64,000 bases of DNA, taken from NCBI GenBank assembly GCA_948144175.1, contig CANXME010002275.1, positions 6,015,001-6,079,000 of the forward strand, given 5' to 3'. The notes under the pieces are model-generated. The model searched no databases. It was not told where the DNA came from and saw only the letters and a list, made by a program, of their open reading frames with translations. The stretch comes from Closterium sp. NIES-65 (lineage: Eukaryota; Streptophyta; Zygnematophyceae; Desmidiales; Closteriaceae). Every line of letters starts with the position of its first letter. The first letter of the stretch is position 1. Of this stretch, positions 1 to 16,493 are shown piece after piece. The translations under genes and the position numbers were made by a program.

Positions 1-841
1 TCACGTCTGTCTGTCTCCCATCATATGTTCGTGCGCTGCATGCGTGTTCTGAGTGTGTGCAAGAATTTGTGTTTTGTGCGGTTTGGTTTTTCTGAGTGTG
101 TGTGTGTGTGTGAATGTTATTTGGCTTGAGCAGATATCTGAAGTGACTCCTCTGCTCAAGAGCTTTCCGAGGAACCAAGTATCGCTTCAATCGGAGCACG
201 AACAAGAAAGTTACGAACGTTGGAGTTCGTATGCTTTTGATATTTGGTTGTGGTGACTATGGGAAGTTGTGGGGTTGACTCAATATGGGGTACAGACTTT
301 TGAGGGTTGGGAAATTCGTCTTTTCTACTGTAGTTGCTGCCAAATGGCTGGGAGAAACCAAACCAGGCTGGCAAGTGTGGCCAAGTTGGGTTGAGGTGGA
401 TTGTGGAGGTTGGGATAGTGACAAAGGTCAAAGTTGGGTTGCCTATGGGGAATGGAATTGTATGGCATGGGGTTTCCTTGGTTGGGGACTCTCTTGGGAC
501 CTTCCCTCTCGTCCTCCTCATCCCTTCCACCTGGTTTAGTGCTACTTCAATTCTCTTGTGGGTACTTGTGTGAACTTTGTGATTGAGTTAAGATTCTTTG
601 GCAGCATACCCCCTAGTGCGCCGAAATTGATAGCTCAAGAAATACTTCACCTATTCGCATGATTCAACTTGGGAATTGTAGCCACGGAGTAGAGCTACAA
701 TATATTCGAGTTTGATGAAGTTTTGACTGTGAACTTATCGTCGACGGCGATTCTTGTGAACTCGACGTTTCTGTTCAGAAACTAGGCCCAACGATGTTGA
801 GATATTTTGGCTACTAATCTTCATAGACTCCGTCCTTAGTC
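1..841. other. No gene recognised
   Basis: Short open frames occur on both strands, but none has a recognisable domain, a codon pattern like the downstream genes, or convincing splice signals. It has lower GC than the gene-bearing part of the window. It leads directly into the minisatellite. Confidence 0.5.
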
Positions 842-3800
842 TCTAACAATATTGCACACGCAAGGCCCTATTCCTTGCAATATTGCACACGCTAGGCCCT
901 TCTTCTTGCAATTATTCACACGCTAGGCCCTTGTTCTTGCAATTTTTCATACGCTAGGCCCTTTTTCTTGCAATTTTCATACGCTAGGCCCTTGTTCTTG
1001 CAGTTTTGCACACGGTAGGCCCTTGTTCTTGCAATTTTCACACGCTAGGCCCTTGTTCTTGCAATTTTCACACGCTAGGCCCTTGTTCTTGCAAATTTGC
1101 ACACGCTAGGCCCTTGTTCTTACAATTTTGCACACGCTAGGCACTTGTTCTTGCAATTTTTCACAGGCTATGCCCTTGTTCTTGCAATTTTTCGCACGCT
1201 AGGCCCTTGTTCTTGCAATTTTCACACGCTAGGCCCTTGTTCTTGCAGTTTTGCAGACGCTAGGCGCTTGTTCTTGCAGTTTTGCACATGCTAGGCCATT
1301 GTTCTTGCAGATTTGCACACGTTAGCCCCTTGTTCTTGCAATTTTGCACACGCAAGGCCCTATTCCCTGCAATATTGCACACGCTAGGCCCTTGTTCTTG
1401 CAATTATTCACCCGCTAGGCCCTTGTTTTTGCAATTTTTCACACACTAGGCCCTTGTTCTTGCAATTTTCACATGCTAGGCCCTTGTTCTTGCGGTTTTT
1501 CACACGGTAGGCCCTTGTTCTTGCAAATTTGCACACACTAGGCCCTTCTTCTTGTAGTTTTGCACACGCTAGGCCCTTGTTCTTGCAGTTCTGCACACGG
1601 TAGGCCCTTGTTCTTGCAGGTTTGCACACGGTAGGCCCTTGTTCTTGCAAATTTGTACACGCTAGGCCCTTGTTCTTGCATTTTTGCACTCGCTAGGCTC
1701 TTGTTCTTGCTATTTTGCACACGCTAGGCCCTTGTTCTTTCAATTTTGCACACGTTATGTCCTTAATCTTGAAACTTTGCACACGCTAGGCCCTTGTTCT
1801 TGCAAATTTGCACATGCAAGGCCCTTGTTCTTGCAATTTTCCACACGCTAGGCCCTTGTTCTTGCAATTTTTCACAAGCTAGGTCCTTGTTCTTGCAATT
1901 TTTCACACGCTAGGCCCTTGTTCTTGCAATTTTCACACGCTAGGACCTTGTTCTTGCAGTTTTGCACACGCAAGGCCCTTGTTCTTGCAGTTTTGCACAT
2001 GCTAGGCCATTGTTCTTGATGTTTTGCACACGCTAGGCCCTTGTTCTTGCAATTTTGCACACGCTAGGCCCTTGTTCTTGAAATATTGCACACGGAAGGC
2101 CCTATTCCTTGCAATATTCCACACGCTAGGCCCTTGTTCTTGCAATTATTAACACGCTAGGCCCTTGTTCCTGCAATTTTTCACACACTAGGCCTTTGTT
2201 CTTGCAATTTTCACACGCTAGGCCATTGTTCTTGCAGTTTTGCACATGGTAGGCCCTTGTTCTTGCAAATTTGCACACGCTAGGCCCTTCTTCTAGTAGT
2301 TTTGCACACGCTAGGCCCTTGTTCTTGCAATTTTGCACACGCTAGGCCCTTGTTCTTCCAAATTTGCACACGCTAGGCCCTTGTTCTTGCAATTTTGCAC
2401 TTGTTAGGCCCTTGTTCTTGCAGTTTTGCACTCGCTAGGCCCTTCTTCTTGCAGTTTTGCACACGGTAGGCCCTTGTTCTTGCAGTTTTGCACACGGTAG
2501 GCCCTTGTTCTTACCAATTTGTACACGCTAGGCCCTTGTTCTTGCAATTTTGCACACACTAGGCCCTTGTTCTTGCAATTTTGCACACGCTGGGCCCTTG
2601 TTCTTGCAATTTTGCACTCGCTAGGCCTTTGTTCTTGCAATTTGCACAAGCTAAGCCCTCTTCTTGCAATTTTGCACACGGTAGGCCCTTGTTCTTGCAG
2701 TTTTGTACACAGTAGGCCCTTGTTCTTGCAAATTTGTACACGCTAGGCCCTTGTTCTAGCAATTTTGCACACGCTAGGCCCTTGTTCTTGCAATTTTGCA
2801 CACGCTAGGCCCTTGTTCTTGCAATTATTCTTACGCTAGGCCCTTGTTGCAATATTGCACATGCTAGGCCCTTGTTCTTGCAATATTGCACACGCTAGGC
2901 CCTTGTTCTTGCATTTTTGCACTCGCTAGGCTCTTGTTCTTGCTATTTTGCACACGCTAGGCCCTTGTTCTTTCAATTTTGCACACGTTATGTCCTTGTT
3001 CTTGCAAATTTGCACACGCTAGGACCTTGTTCTTGCAAATTTGCACACGCAAGGCCCTTGTTCTTGCAATTTTGCACACGCTAGGCCCTTGTTCTTGCAA
3101 TTTTTCACAAGCTAGGTCCTTGTTCTTGCAATTTTTCACACGCCAGGCCCTTGTTCTTGCAATTTTCACACGCTAGGCCCTTGTTCTTGCAAATTTGCAC
3201 ACGCAAGGCCCTTGTTCTTGCAGTTTTGCACATGCTAGGCCATTGTTCTTGATGTTTTGCACACGCTAGGCCCTTGTTCTTGCAATTTTGCACACGCTAG
3301 GCCCTTGTTCTTGAAATATTACACACGCAAGGCCCTATTCCTTGCAATATTGCACACGCTAGGCCCTTGTTCTTGCAATTATTCACACGCTAGGCTTTGT
3401 TCCTGCAAGTTTTCACACACTAGGCCTTCGTTCTTGCAATTTTTACACGCTAGGCCATTGTTCTTGCAGTTTTGCACACGGTAGGCCCTTGTTCTTGCAA
3501 ATTTGCACATGCTAGGCCCTTCTTCTAGTAGTTTTGCACACGCTAGGCCCTTGTTCTTGCAATTTTGCACTTGTTAGGCCCTTGTTCTTGCAGTTTTGCA
3601 CTCGCTAGGCCTTTGTTCTTGCAGTTTTGCACACGGTAGGCCCTTGTTCCTGCAGTTTTGCACACGGTAGGCCCTTGTTCTTGCCAATTTGTACACGCTA
3701 GGCCCTTGTTCTTGCAATTTTGCACACGCTAGGCCCTTGTTCTTGCAATTTTGCACACGCTAGGCCCTTGTTCTTGCAATTTTGCACTCGCTAGGCCTTT

Positions 3801-4448
3801 GTTCTTGCAATTTGCACAAGCTAAGCCCTCTTCTTGCAATTTTGCACACGCTAGGCCCTTGTTCTTGCAGGTTTGCACATGCTATGCCCTTGTTCTTGAA
3901 GTTTTGCACATGCTAGGCCCTTGTTCTTGCAGTTTTGCACACGCTAGGCCCTCTTTCTTGCAGTTTTGCACACGCTAGGCTCTTGTTCTTGCAATTTTGC
4001 ACACGCTAGGCCCTCGTTCTTGCAATTTTGCACACGCTAGGACCTTGTTCTTGCAATTTTGCACACGCTAGGCCCTGGTTCTTGCCGTTTTGCACTCGCT
4101 AGGCACTTGTTCTTCCAGTTGTGCACTCGCTAGGCCCTTGTTCTTGCAATTTTGCACACGCTAGGCCCTTGTTCTTGCAATTTTGCACACGCTAGGCCCT
4201 TGTTCTTGCAATTGTTCACACGCTAGGCCCTTGTTGCAATATTGCACACGCTAGGCCCTTGTTCTTGCATTTTTGCACTCTCTAGGCCCTCGTTCTTGCT
4301 ATTTTGCACACGCTAGGCCCTTGTTCTTTCAATTTTGCACACACTAGGCCCTTGTTCTTGCAATTTTGCACACGCTATGCCCTTGTTCTTGCAAATTTGC
4401 ACACGCTAGGCCCTTGTTCTTGCAATTTTGCACCCGCTAGGCCCTTGC
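842..4448. repeat. 31-bp minisatellite array, about 116 units
   Basis: A 31-bp unit repeats head to tail with about 5-15% variation. Its core reads GCACACGCTAGGCCCTTG, followed by TTCTTGCAATTTT. Many variant units recur in the same order about 1,233 bp apart: the block at 1681-2100 reappears at 2914-3330, including the rare 'TTCTTGATG' variant at 2011 and again at 3244. A third partial copy begins near 4270. The array therefore has a higher-order period of about 40 units. Because 31 is not a multiple of three, the frames rotate and the 60-90 aa minus-strand ORFs over it are not genes. The array ends abruptly in retrotransposon sequence near 4448. Confidence 0.95.
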
Positions 4449-5141
4449 CCTTACCCAGAGCTTGTTGGCTGCCTTATGTACCTGATGACCTGCACTCGAC
4501 CTGACCTTGCATACCCTCTTAGCATCTTGGCACGCTATGTTGCTCCTGGGAGACACCGACCAGAGCACATGGCTGCAGCGAAGAGGGTGCTGCGCTACTT
4601 GTGCAGTACGTCGGGCATGGGGCTAGTGCTTGGAGGGCGACGTCCAGTGGTCCTCACAGGTCACGCAGACGCTTCTTGGGCTGACGACCAGGCTACGCAG
4701 CGGTCGTCACAAGGTTACACCTTCAGCCTTGGCTCCGACTCTGTTTCGTTGCGGTCTACCCGCTCGTCTTCTATTCTCGGCTCCAGTTGTGAGGCTGAGA
4801 TCTACGCGGGGGCCATGGCTGCACAGGAGCTACGCTGGCTCACCTACCTGCTGACTGACCTAGGAGAGCCGCCTCGTTCTCCTCCAGTTCTGTACGTAGA
4901 CAACAAGGCCATGCTGGCCTTGTGTCGGGAGCACAGACTGGAGCACATAACGAAACACATTGCTCTTCGCTACTTCCTTGCTCGTGAGCTGCAGCAGCGT
5001 GGTCAGCTGCGCCTTGCTTACGTGGCCTCTGAGGCCAACACTGCTGATATCTTTACCAAGGCACTTCCGCCTGGTGATCATCAGCGCTTCTGTACGATGC
5101 TAGGTCTTGTGCCTACTTGGCCTCACTTGCTCACTTCTTGA
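4449..5141 (+). mobile_element. Ty1/copia RT C-terminus and RNase H fragment
   Basis: This is an in-frame 3' end of a copia-type pol gene. The protein starts at the conserved end of reverse transcriptase (LVGCLMYLMTCTRPDLAY). It continues into the copia RNase H domain with the hallmarks GHADASWADD, SCEAEIYAG, LYVDNKAMLAL, KHIALRYFLARE and ANTADIFTKALPP, then a stop at 5139-5141. Gag, protease, integrase and most of RT are missing; upstream is only minisatellite. It is therefore a truncated copy, or one whose 5' part was replaced by the expanded satellite. The frame has no internal stop, so the truncation may be recent or the sequence may be partly functional. The family assignment is secure. 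Confidence 0.9.
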
Positions 5142-5350
5142 CCTTGCTTGTACTGTGATCTTTCTATACCTGCACTTGCCTGTTTACCTGTTTGCCTGTT
5201 TGCATGTTTACTTGCCTGTTTGCCTGTTTGCCTGTTTGGCCTTGAACTTGTGCTCGGATTGTGTGGTGACGTTGTGATCCACCCTCAGCTTGCTTTGCTT
5301 TGCTTGACTGGTCTTGTGACCTCTTGTTCTCCCCCACTTTGCCTATGGGG

Positions 5351-5479
5351 GTGTGTCAAACTTATATGCTATAGTCTGTGTAGGCTGTAGTGGGGTAGAC
5401 AATATAGGGTACAACACTTCTAGGTTTTCCTACTTGTACCCACCTGCTTGCTAGTGCATTCATTCCTCATTTCTTCACA
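5351..5479 (+). repeat. Possible PPT and short 3' LTR of the copia fragment
   Basis: About 200 bp after the pol stop, a purine-rich stretch (ATGGGGGTG) is followed by TGTGTCAAAC. The segment can be read as ending in TTCTTCACA near 5479, which would give TG...CA ends. No second LTR is in the window to compare with, so this is a position-based guess only. Confidence 0.25.
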
Positions 5480-5612
5480 GTCTTCGCCCCGTCAAGAACA
5501 TTGCTGATGCCACAGGTGAGGAATGCTTTCTTAATCAGGTCAGCCGGCACAGCCTTCCACGCCCGTGAAATCCACTTGAGCTCCACCTCTGGTGGTGGTT
5601 TCTTGATGTTCC
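5467..5612 (-). pseudogene. Pogo-like (Tc1/mariner) transposase C-terminal remnant
   Basis: The minus strand encodes ELKWISRAWKAVPADLIKKA followed by FLTCGISNVLDGAKTVKK and a stop. The pattern W-I-x-x-A-W-x-x-V-P-x-x-x-I-x-x-(A/S)-F-x-x-C-G-I-S-N-x-L-D-G is typical of the end of pogo/DDE_1-type transposases. A possible 3' splice acceptor (GTGGTGCAG) lies just upstream, near 5613. I could not assemble the catalytic DDE domain: 5613-6600 on this strand has only an acidic frame (about 5720-5945) and a proline-rich frame (about 5749-6459). It is probably a decayed or partial element. Confidence 0.45.
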
Positions 5613-6601
5613 CTGCACCACACACAAGGGAGTGGGGAACACGTGAGTCCAAGAGCAACAAGACAAGCACACGAAGGGGTCACGGGTGGACATTTCGCTG
5701 ACCTGCAGGTGTGAGAATGTTCATGTCGTCGTGCTCAAACCATTTCGCCTACACCGTCGCCGGCGTCGTCGCCTTCGCCAACGTTATGTTTATCGGCGGC
5801 CACGTCATCGTCGGCGCCCACAGCCGACTCGTCCCACGTGCTGGGTTCAGGATTTCCCCACCATGGTGCAGGCGGCGGAGCTTGGATGCACACATCGGGG
5901 ACCTTGGGTGTGTCCGGTTCAGCACTGGTCGTTGATGAGAAGTAGTCGGATGAGGATCAAGAGGACTCAGAGGATTCGGAGGAGCGGGAGGATGAGGAGG
6001 AGCAGGAGATGCAGGAGGAGCAGGCGGTGCAGGGGGTGCAGATGGCACTGGAGGCGCTGGTGGCTCACGGGTATACCACCCGTCCACCGTAAGTCGCCAC
6101 GGGCGATTTGGTTTCTTCTTGAAGAGGAAGTGCGTCCCACTGAATTCAGCCATGGCTTCGCCAGCCAGGCGGGCTAGTCTGGAAACTGAATGAAAAACAG
6201 GAAGAGGGTGCACAAATGGGCAACGATGGGGACCCCGTAGGGTTGACGGCTCGGGGTCCTCGTCAATGACAGGCGGGAAACCCCTGCCTACCCCCGTAGA
6301 GGACCCTGCGTGGCAGCATAAACGCTGCGCTGGCAGGGAATCTTCCACACCCTTCGAGAGGGTTCGGAATAATTTCACATGCCATGCAGCACCAGCGGCT
6401 GTGATTGGGCCGCACGGCAACTTCCCCGTCACTGCTGTCACGTTCGATGGTTCTAGCAAAAAATGTGCGGTGGGACACCGAACCGCAGCTGTTTTTGCCT
6501 GAAAACCATGCCCAATCCCACTTGATGCATGGTCGGTTGGATTCGCCTTATTACGCCTTCCAGTTTGGTATGTTCAAAAGTGAAATTCATTTGTTTTTCC
6601 C
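5613..6601. other. Uncertain, possibly transposon-derived
   Basis: Two minus-strand frames overlap here. One is acidic and ends in a run of Asp/Glu/Gly. The other is Pro/Ala-rich and contains GTHFLFKKKPNRPWRLTVDG. Neither matches a family I recognise, and neither joins cleanly to the transposase-like remnant. It may be the body of a decayed DNA transposon. Confidence 0.3.
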
Positions 6602-6706
6602 TACCGTAATATAGCTTATGCAGACGACTAAATTAGAAGCGCACCCCCCCAAAAAACACTGCTTTATTATAAGCGCAGCTGCGCTTATATCCGGGGTAAT
6701 ACGGTA
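6602..6706. repeat. Small inverted-repeat element (MITE-like) with palindrome
   Basis: The segment begins TACCGTAATA and ends TAATACGGTA, so the outer 7 bases form a perfect terminal inverted repeat. Inside, 6668-6689 is a perfect 22-bp palindrome centred on CGCAGCTGCG. TA at both tips fits a Tc1/mariner-type target site. It may be the terminal part of the element that left the transposase scrap just downstream, or an independent MITE. Confidence 0.4.
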
Positions 6707-6853
6707 TTGCTCTCAATCTCTGCGCTACACAGCCATCCAGTCATCTAAGGTGGGACTTCAACAAACATCAATCCGACGGGTTTCCCTACCCACGTTACTC
6801 CTCCACACTGCCACAAGCCAGCCTACATCACACCTGTAATCCCCCCTCCGCAT

Positions 6854-11036
<4,183 letters not shown>

Positions 11037-11773
11037 GACAACGAGTATGCGCGAGTGAGTGGAGTATGGCAACCTAAGATCCGTCGGTGACGAAAAAAAA
11101 GAAATGACAATGACTGGTCGATTTCTGCAGACCAGCAAATAATATGTTTTGGTGGAAGCACCAGAGGGATCACGGATGAGCAGCACCAGCAAGCAGCACA
11201 GCCTCGGGATTGTCTTGGCTTCCAGGGCCTTCAGATTCAGACTGCTGGAGCTGCCTTGGGAATTGGCAGGGTCCAGCTGGGCATTGAAAGGGAATGGAGG
11301 TGCTGACTGTGCAGGGATGCGTGGCGAGAGGTGAGTGGATAGTGGTGAGGAGGCGAGAAGCGGATTCGCTGTAAGTGGCGGACGGTGCTGCAGGGAAGTG
11401 CGGAATGAAGGAATTGGCGGGAAGGTGAATGCGGGCAGTGCCGTGGATTACGCGATTGTTGTGATTGGTGCCACGCTGGTGCATCCCGCCCACCTGATAC
11501 ACGAGAGATCTCGCCGCGTCAGACGTTTTGATTGAAGGAATTCTTCTGCATCATGATCATTATCGATTGCAAAACTCAAGGCAGTACAGCACGACATGTC
11601 TATAACGAATAACCCAGTGGTGCATCATGATCCACGCTCTGGTTCTTTGTGAAAATATCTGCACTTCTTCAAAAATAGGGTTTTGTTTTGTCGCTTTGAA
11701 TCTAAGATTTCATCATTCCGTAAAATCCGGCGCTAATCTCCTCTGTCCGTAGATACCGTCTTGCTCAGCCAGC
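11037..11773. promoter_or_regulatory. Shared head-to-head promoter region, DAPAT / hnRNP
   Basis: These 737 bases separate two divergent start codons and contain no recognisable coding sequence, so both promoters and 5' UTRs must lie here. I could not pick a convincing TATA box for either gene. Confidence 0.5.
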
Positions 11774-14700
11774 ATGTCAGGCGGTGGTCTCGCCGGAAAC
11801 GGTTCTCTCGACGATGAGCTGTGAGTACACGGAGTTTCGCTCCTTATCCTCGCTCACCTGCTTAGCACGAATCGCAGTGATTCGCTGTCTGATGGAATCA
11901 CTGCTTGCTTCGCTGCTGCCTCATTCGCCGTCTCCCCCCTGCGTCTCATTCCGCACTCGCTCTCCCGGGCGTTATTGAATGGCAGAGCGAGGAGCCACGT
12001 GGTGAGGCTGCGCGGGCTGCCGTTCAGTGCGACGGAGTCGGACATTAAGTCCTTCTTCGACGGGCTCGACATCGCGCCTGACGGCATTGTCCTGCAGCTT
12101 AACTACCAAGGTGACGTAATCTTCAGTCCTAGGGTGACGGCATCGCTCGTTGCGCATCCCTCCGCATGGCGTACGCCTATCCTCACTCGTCATATTCGTT
12201 TGCCTTGAGCTGCTCCGTGCCGTGCAACCGAGTATCGCTTGCCTCTCACGTCGCCTCCTCTCGTCCTCTCGCATTCACCCATCCATGCGCTTCTGCCATG
12301 GGACGGCAGGTCGAGCGACTGGCCAGGCCTTCGTTCGCTTCGCGGACGCCGAGAATGCGACCAAGGCCCTCGAGCGTAACAGGTGGGAGCATCCCCCCCC
12401 CGTATGCCATTGGCGCGCTTTGCGCTTTGCGCATTGAGATCTGCACAGAGTGTTGCTGCCCCTGACTCACACCTATATTCGTGTTGCTTCCAGGCAGCAC
12501 ATCGGGTCGCGTTATATCGAGGTTTTCAAGGGGCACTCAGCAGACATGGAGGTGCGTGCTCGCGGTTTTCCATCTCTCATGTCTGCTTTCCGTCGTGCGC
12601 GCGTGCATGTGTAGACTAGCTGCTCTCCTATACCATATCATTTCCACGGTCCCCGCGAGCGGATAGTGCGGTGCTGTGCGGTTAGCCGGGATGGCGCAAT
12701 GGAATGGAGTGGTGGCGTGGTGGCATGGCCTCGTGTGGATTGCGTTGCATGCATGCGCCGTGGAATGCAGGGGGCCTTGCGGATGGCGGGCAGGGGCGGT
12801 GCTGCTGCTGCTGGTCCGGGGGCGGGGGCGCCTAATATGGGCATGGCGGGCAATATGGCGGCGGCAACATCTGGGCTGCTTGCGGGTGGTGCTGCGGGGG
12901 CTGGGGTGCCAGGAATGGCGGGCAACACGGACATGCGCTACAGCGGCGTCATCCGCATGCGCGGCATGCCCTATAGGTGCGCGCTCTGCCTTCCCCTTGC
13001 CGTACGTGCGTCGCATCGAGCTGTGTCCCACGTCTCCCTGCTGCATTTTCTCTCCTCCTCGTGTCCCGCGAATACTCGCAGCTTCCTGCCACCTCAGTCT
13101 CTTTTCCGCCATCTCCTCGCCCCTCCCTCCCCGCCCTCCCCGCGCTCCCCGCCCTCCCCGCGCTCCCCGCTCTCCCTGGGCTCGCCCCGGCGTGCGCGGT
13201 GTGTGCGTGCGCGCAGTGCGACGTCGGCGGACATAGCGGCGTTCTTCAAGGGCATGCAGATAGCGCACGACGGCATCTTCCTCTGCTCGCACCCCGACGG
13301 CCGCGCCACCGGCGAGGTGCGCCCTGCACACATCTACACTCCCAGCGCCTTTCTCGCATCTACACTCACATGGGTTTATAACGGTTCATGTCGGTTTATC
13401 TTAGTTGATATAAACTCGTGTCGGTTCATTTCGGTTCGTATCCGGCCAGCTAAGCTGTTGTAGCAGCGCGTCTGTCTGTGCTTCTCTCACACTCCCCTTT
13501 CTTGCTTGCCTGCCCTGCGTGTTGTGCACGTGCGTGCGCGTCTGCTGGGCGTGCATGCTTGCCGTGCGTGGGCGTCATATGTGGGCGGAGCGGCAGGCGT
13601 TTGTGGAGTTTGCGAATGAGGAGACGGCAGCGAGGGCGCTGCAGCTGCACCGAGAACCCATGGGCCACGTGCGCTCACATCCCCCTCTCCTCCCCGCTCG
13701 CTCCCCTTCTGCTCAGTTTCCTCCTTTTTCCCTCATGTGCTTCCTCCCTCGTTCGCGCCTCTTTTCCGGTCGTGCTTCGCGCTCCCCGCATGCCATGCGT
13801 CGTATTGATCCCTCCCTCGTACCTCTCCCCCACGCCCAATCCTCGCCCTTTGTCTTTTCTCATCTGCTCGCCTGCTTTTGCCCCTCCGCCTCTCCTGCTC
13901 ACCCCTCACCTCTTTCCCCATCGCCCCACCCCTCTTCCCCCTGCCTCTGCGCGCGCCAGCGGTACGTGGAGCTGTTTCGGAGCACCAAGGGGGAGATGAT
14001 GGCGGCGGTGCAGCAGCGCATGTACTCCATGTTCCCGCCCGTCCCCACCTTCATGGGCCCCGTGCGTCCCCTTGTCCCTTTGCCTGCTTGCCCCTTGCGC
14101 ACATGCCCCCTTGCTGCTTCACTCGCTCCACATCTACCCTCAGGCACTAGTTCCGCACTCTCGCGCCCTCATTGCTTGCCACACGCCACTCCCTGCCCAT
14201 CCCCATTACCGCACCTGTTATTTCCGCTCACACACCCATCTGCCAATTCCCTTTTCCTCCCTGCTGGCGGGGCGGCTTACAGGTACCGGGAATGATGGGC
14301 TTCGGAATGCCCAGCCTGGGCGCCGCCAACCTCGCCGCCATGCACATGGGCGCGGGCGGAATGGGGGGCGCAGGCGGAATGGGCGCAGGGGGGATGGGGG
14401 GCGGAGGCATGGGGGGACCAGGAGGTCCCGGGGGCGGAATGGGCGCAGCGCAGGCAGCAGCAGCGGCGTCAGAGAACGTGTGCATAAAGATGCGCGGGCT
14501 GCCCTTCAGTGCAGGCCAGGAGGACATTCTGGCGTTTTTCGAGGGGTATGAAGTGGTGGGGAACGGTGTGCACATTATGACGGGGCACAACGACCGGCCT
14601 ACAGGAGAGGCGTTTGTGGAGTTTGCATCGTCGGAGGAGGCAGGGCGGGCCATGGAGCGCCACCGGCAGCACATGGGGAATCGTTATATTGAGCTCTTCC

Positions 14701-15834
14701 GTGTCTCCAAGAGGTGGGTTGAGGGGTGAAGAGGTTGGGTTGGTTGGGGAGAGGTTGGGAAGAGCCTCAAATGGCTGCGTTGGTGAAGAAGGCTGGAAGG
14801 GCCACGGAGCGCCACCGGCAGCACATGAGAAGTTGATACATCAAGCTCTTCCGTGTCTCTAAAAGGCGAGGGGGGGGGGGGGGGGGGGGGGGGGGGAGGT
14901 TGGAGGGAAAGAGGTTGAGTTGGGGAGGGGTTGGGGTGTGAGGCATGTAAAAAAGCACAAGCAGCTCATGGGCAACTGTTATATCGAGCTCTTGTGCGTC
15001 TCCAGGAGATTGGACTGGGAAGGGTGTTTGCAGGGCTCATGGCAATGCCTTGTGTGGCTGTGTGTTGCTGGATGAGCATTGCGCTATGGGTGTCATGCGT
15101 GCAGTGCGGGTCTCTTGTTGCTGCTGTGTGGCACCTGGTGGGTCTGCTGGCTGGCATCTCCCCTTAAAGCCATGTTTGTGCCTCATCTGTCTTGTGTGTT
15201 CCTTGTTCTGCCTGGTGTGTGTGGGGCGGGGAGCAGTGAGGCGCTGGTGGCGGTGCAAGGGGGGTCGTTGGCAGGGTTCAACATGGCGGGGGCGTTGGAT
15301 CCCAACATGCAGCTGCTGCTGCTGCAACAACAGGTCTGTCACCCATGCCCTCCGCTTCCATATTTGAGTGCTCCATGGCAACGCTCCTTGTGTTTAACTC
15401 AAGCCATGGCACCAGCACCTCTATCATGCCACCTCCATTTATTCTGATGCCCACACCAACTCTCCATTGCCCCACTACAACCCACCTGCCTTTCACAGCA
15501 ATTGCAGGCAGCAGCAGCAGCAGGGTCGTTTGGCATGGGGGGATGGGGGGGCGGCATGGGCATGGGAGGGGGGGGCGGAGACTTCTATGGGCGTCAGGGA
15601 GGGGGAGGAGGGGGTCAGGGCTATGACCCCTCACAGCAGGTATGTTTTATTACACCCTCTGCCTGCTCTACAAATTTCCACACGCTCTGCCTTAACTGCA
15701 GTTCATCCTCTCTATCCTTGTATCCGCAGTTATCTCTCTCCCCTGCGCCGCACACTGAGTAGTCGCTCATTCTGCCCTTCCTGTGCTGTGCTCCTGTGCA
15801 TTCCACTCTTTCTGCTTTCTGTGAGCAGAACTAG
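11774..15834 (+). CDS. hnRNP F/H-type RNA-binding protein, three qRRMs
   Basis: Probable nuclear splicing or RNA-processing factor binding G-rich RNA. Exons: 11774-11820, 11986-12110, 12310-12382, 12494-12551, 12771-12976, 13217-13316, 13597-13668, 13960-14061, 14283-14713, 15237-15333, 15499-15639, 15829-15834; 485 aa. Three quasi-RRMs start VVRLRGLPFSATESDIKSFF (about residue 20), VIRMRGMPYSATSADIAAFF (about 163) and VCIKMRGLPFSAGQEDILAF (about 327). Each ends in an RYIE(V/L)F strand. This is the R-G-L/M-P-F/Y signature of the hnRNP F/H/GRSF1 group, in place of the classical aromatic RNP motifs. Gly/Met/Ala-rich linkers separate the domains and the tail is Gly-rich. The last coding exon adds only Asn and stop. 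The intron after exon 9 holds two decayed copies of that exon's end. Confidence 0.9.
14796..15012 (+). repeat. Two decayed copies of hnRNP exon 9 3' edge
   Basis: 14796-14866 reads RHRQHMRS-stop-YIKLFRVSKR and 14950-15012 reads KHKQLMGNCYIELLCVSRR. The real exon ends RHRQHMGNRYIELFRVSKR. The first copy has an in-frame stop, so it cannot be a functional exon. A run of more than 20 G (14870-14896) lies between the two copies. Confidence 0.88.
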
Positions 15835-16493
15835 AAGAAGATTCGCGCACCTTTGACTGTGCCTCCTGCACTGCACGGTCTGACACCTCCGTGATCGCCC
15901 CATATGTCGGCCCAGGCAGCGATCATACAGTACATGGATTAACATATATGAATTGCAAAGCTTATCCTCTCATGGATCGGCTATTTTGTAGAAATCGGGC
16001 AGGCAGCTCAAGATGGCTCCACTGCTCTGCACGATCTCGAAGTATGTAGCTAATGAAAATGTGGAGTGACAGCAACCCATTTATGAGGCAAGCCCAAATC
16101 ACGTCCCTCATCTGCTCGTAAGCGTCTTCTTCATAACTGTAGCAGTCCTCCCCATTCTGCACCAGGAATGCGTGCTGCAGGGTGTAGAGCCACATCCTCC
16201 ATCTGCTTCCATCCAAGCGTTTCTGCAAACCTCCATCAGCAGTCCGCACCAACATAGTGCAGCAGGAAGGCATGCTCCAAAGCCACATCTTCCAGTTGCT
16301 CCCTGCCGCTGCACGATGCCCCCACTCAACCAGCACACACCAGCACCGGCCGCTTCTCCTCACAATGATTGCTCTCCCCCCCCCAACGTGGTGCAGCAAG
16401 AAGGCATGCTCCAAAGCCACGTCCTCCAGTTGCTCCCTGCCGCTGCACGGTGCCCCCACTCAACCAACACACACCACCACCGGCCGCTTCTCC
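15835..16493. other. Intergenic, with copies of the OPB terminal exon
   Basis: Convergent tails of the hnRNP and OPB genes. 16250-16330 and 16380-16480 are two extra tandem copies of the OPB last exon (motifs CSGREQLEDVALEHAFLLHH, frames disturbed), period about 130 bp. The remainder (15835-16200) has a minus-strand open frame continuing downstream of the OPB stop with no family I recognise. Confidence 0.7.

Noticed and set aside
156-573. Overlapping ORFs near the window start
   Set aside because: No domain, overlapping on both strands, and nothing links them to a splice model.
1408-3756. Many 60-90 aa minus-strand ORFs (QNCKNKGLAC... type)
   Set aside because: They are frame-rotating translations of the 31-bp satellite, without conserved ends.
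842-4448. CRISPR-like regular repeats
   Set aside because: Units are contiguous with no unique spacers, the period is 31 bp throughout, and the setting is eukaryotic.
12537-13331. 264-aa minus-strand ORF opposite the hnRNP gene
   Set aside because: Arg/Ala/His-rich antisense shadow of GC-rich exons and introns; the plus strand has spliced RRM coding sequence.
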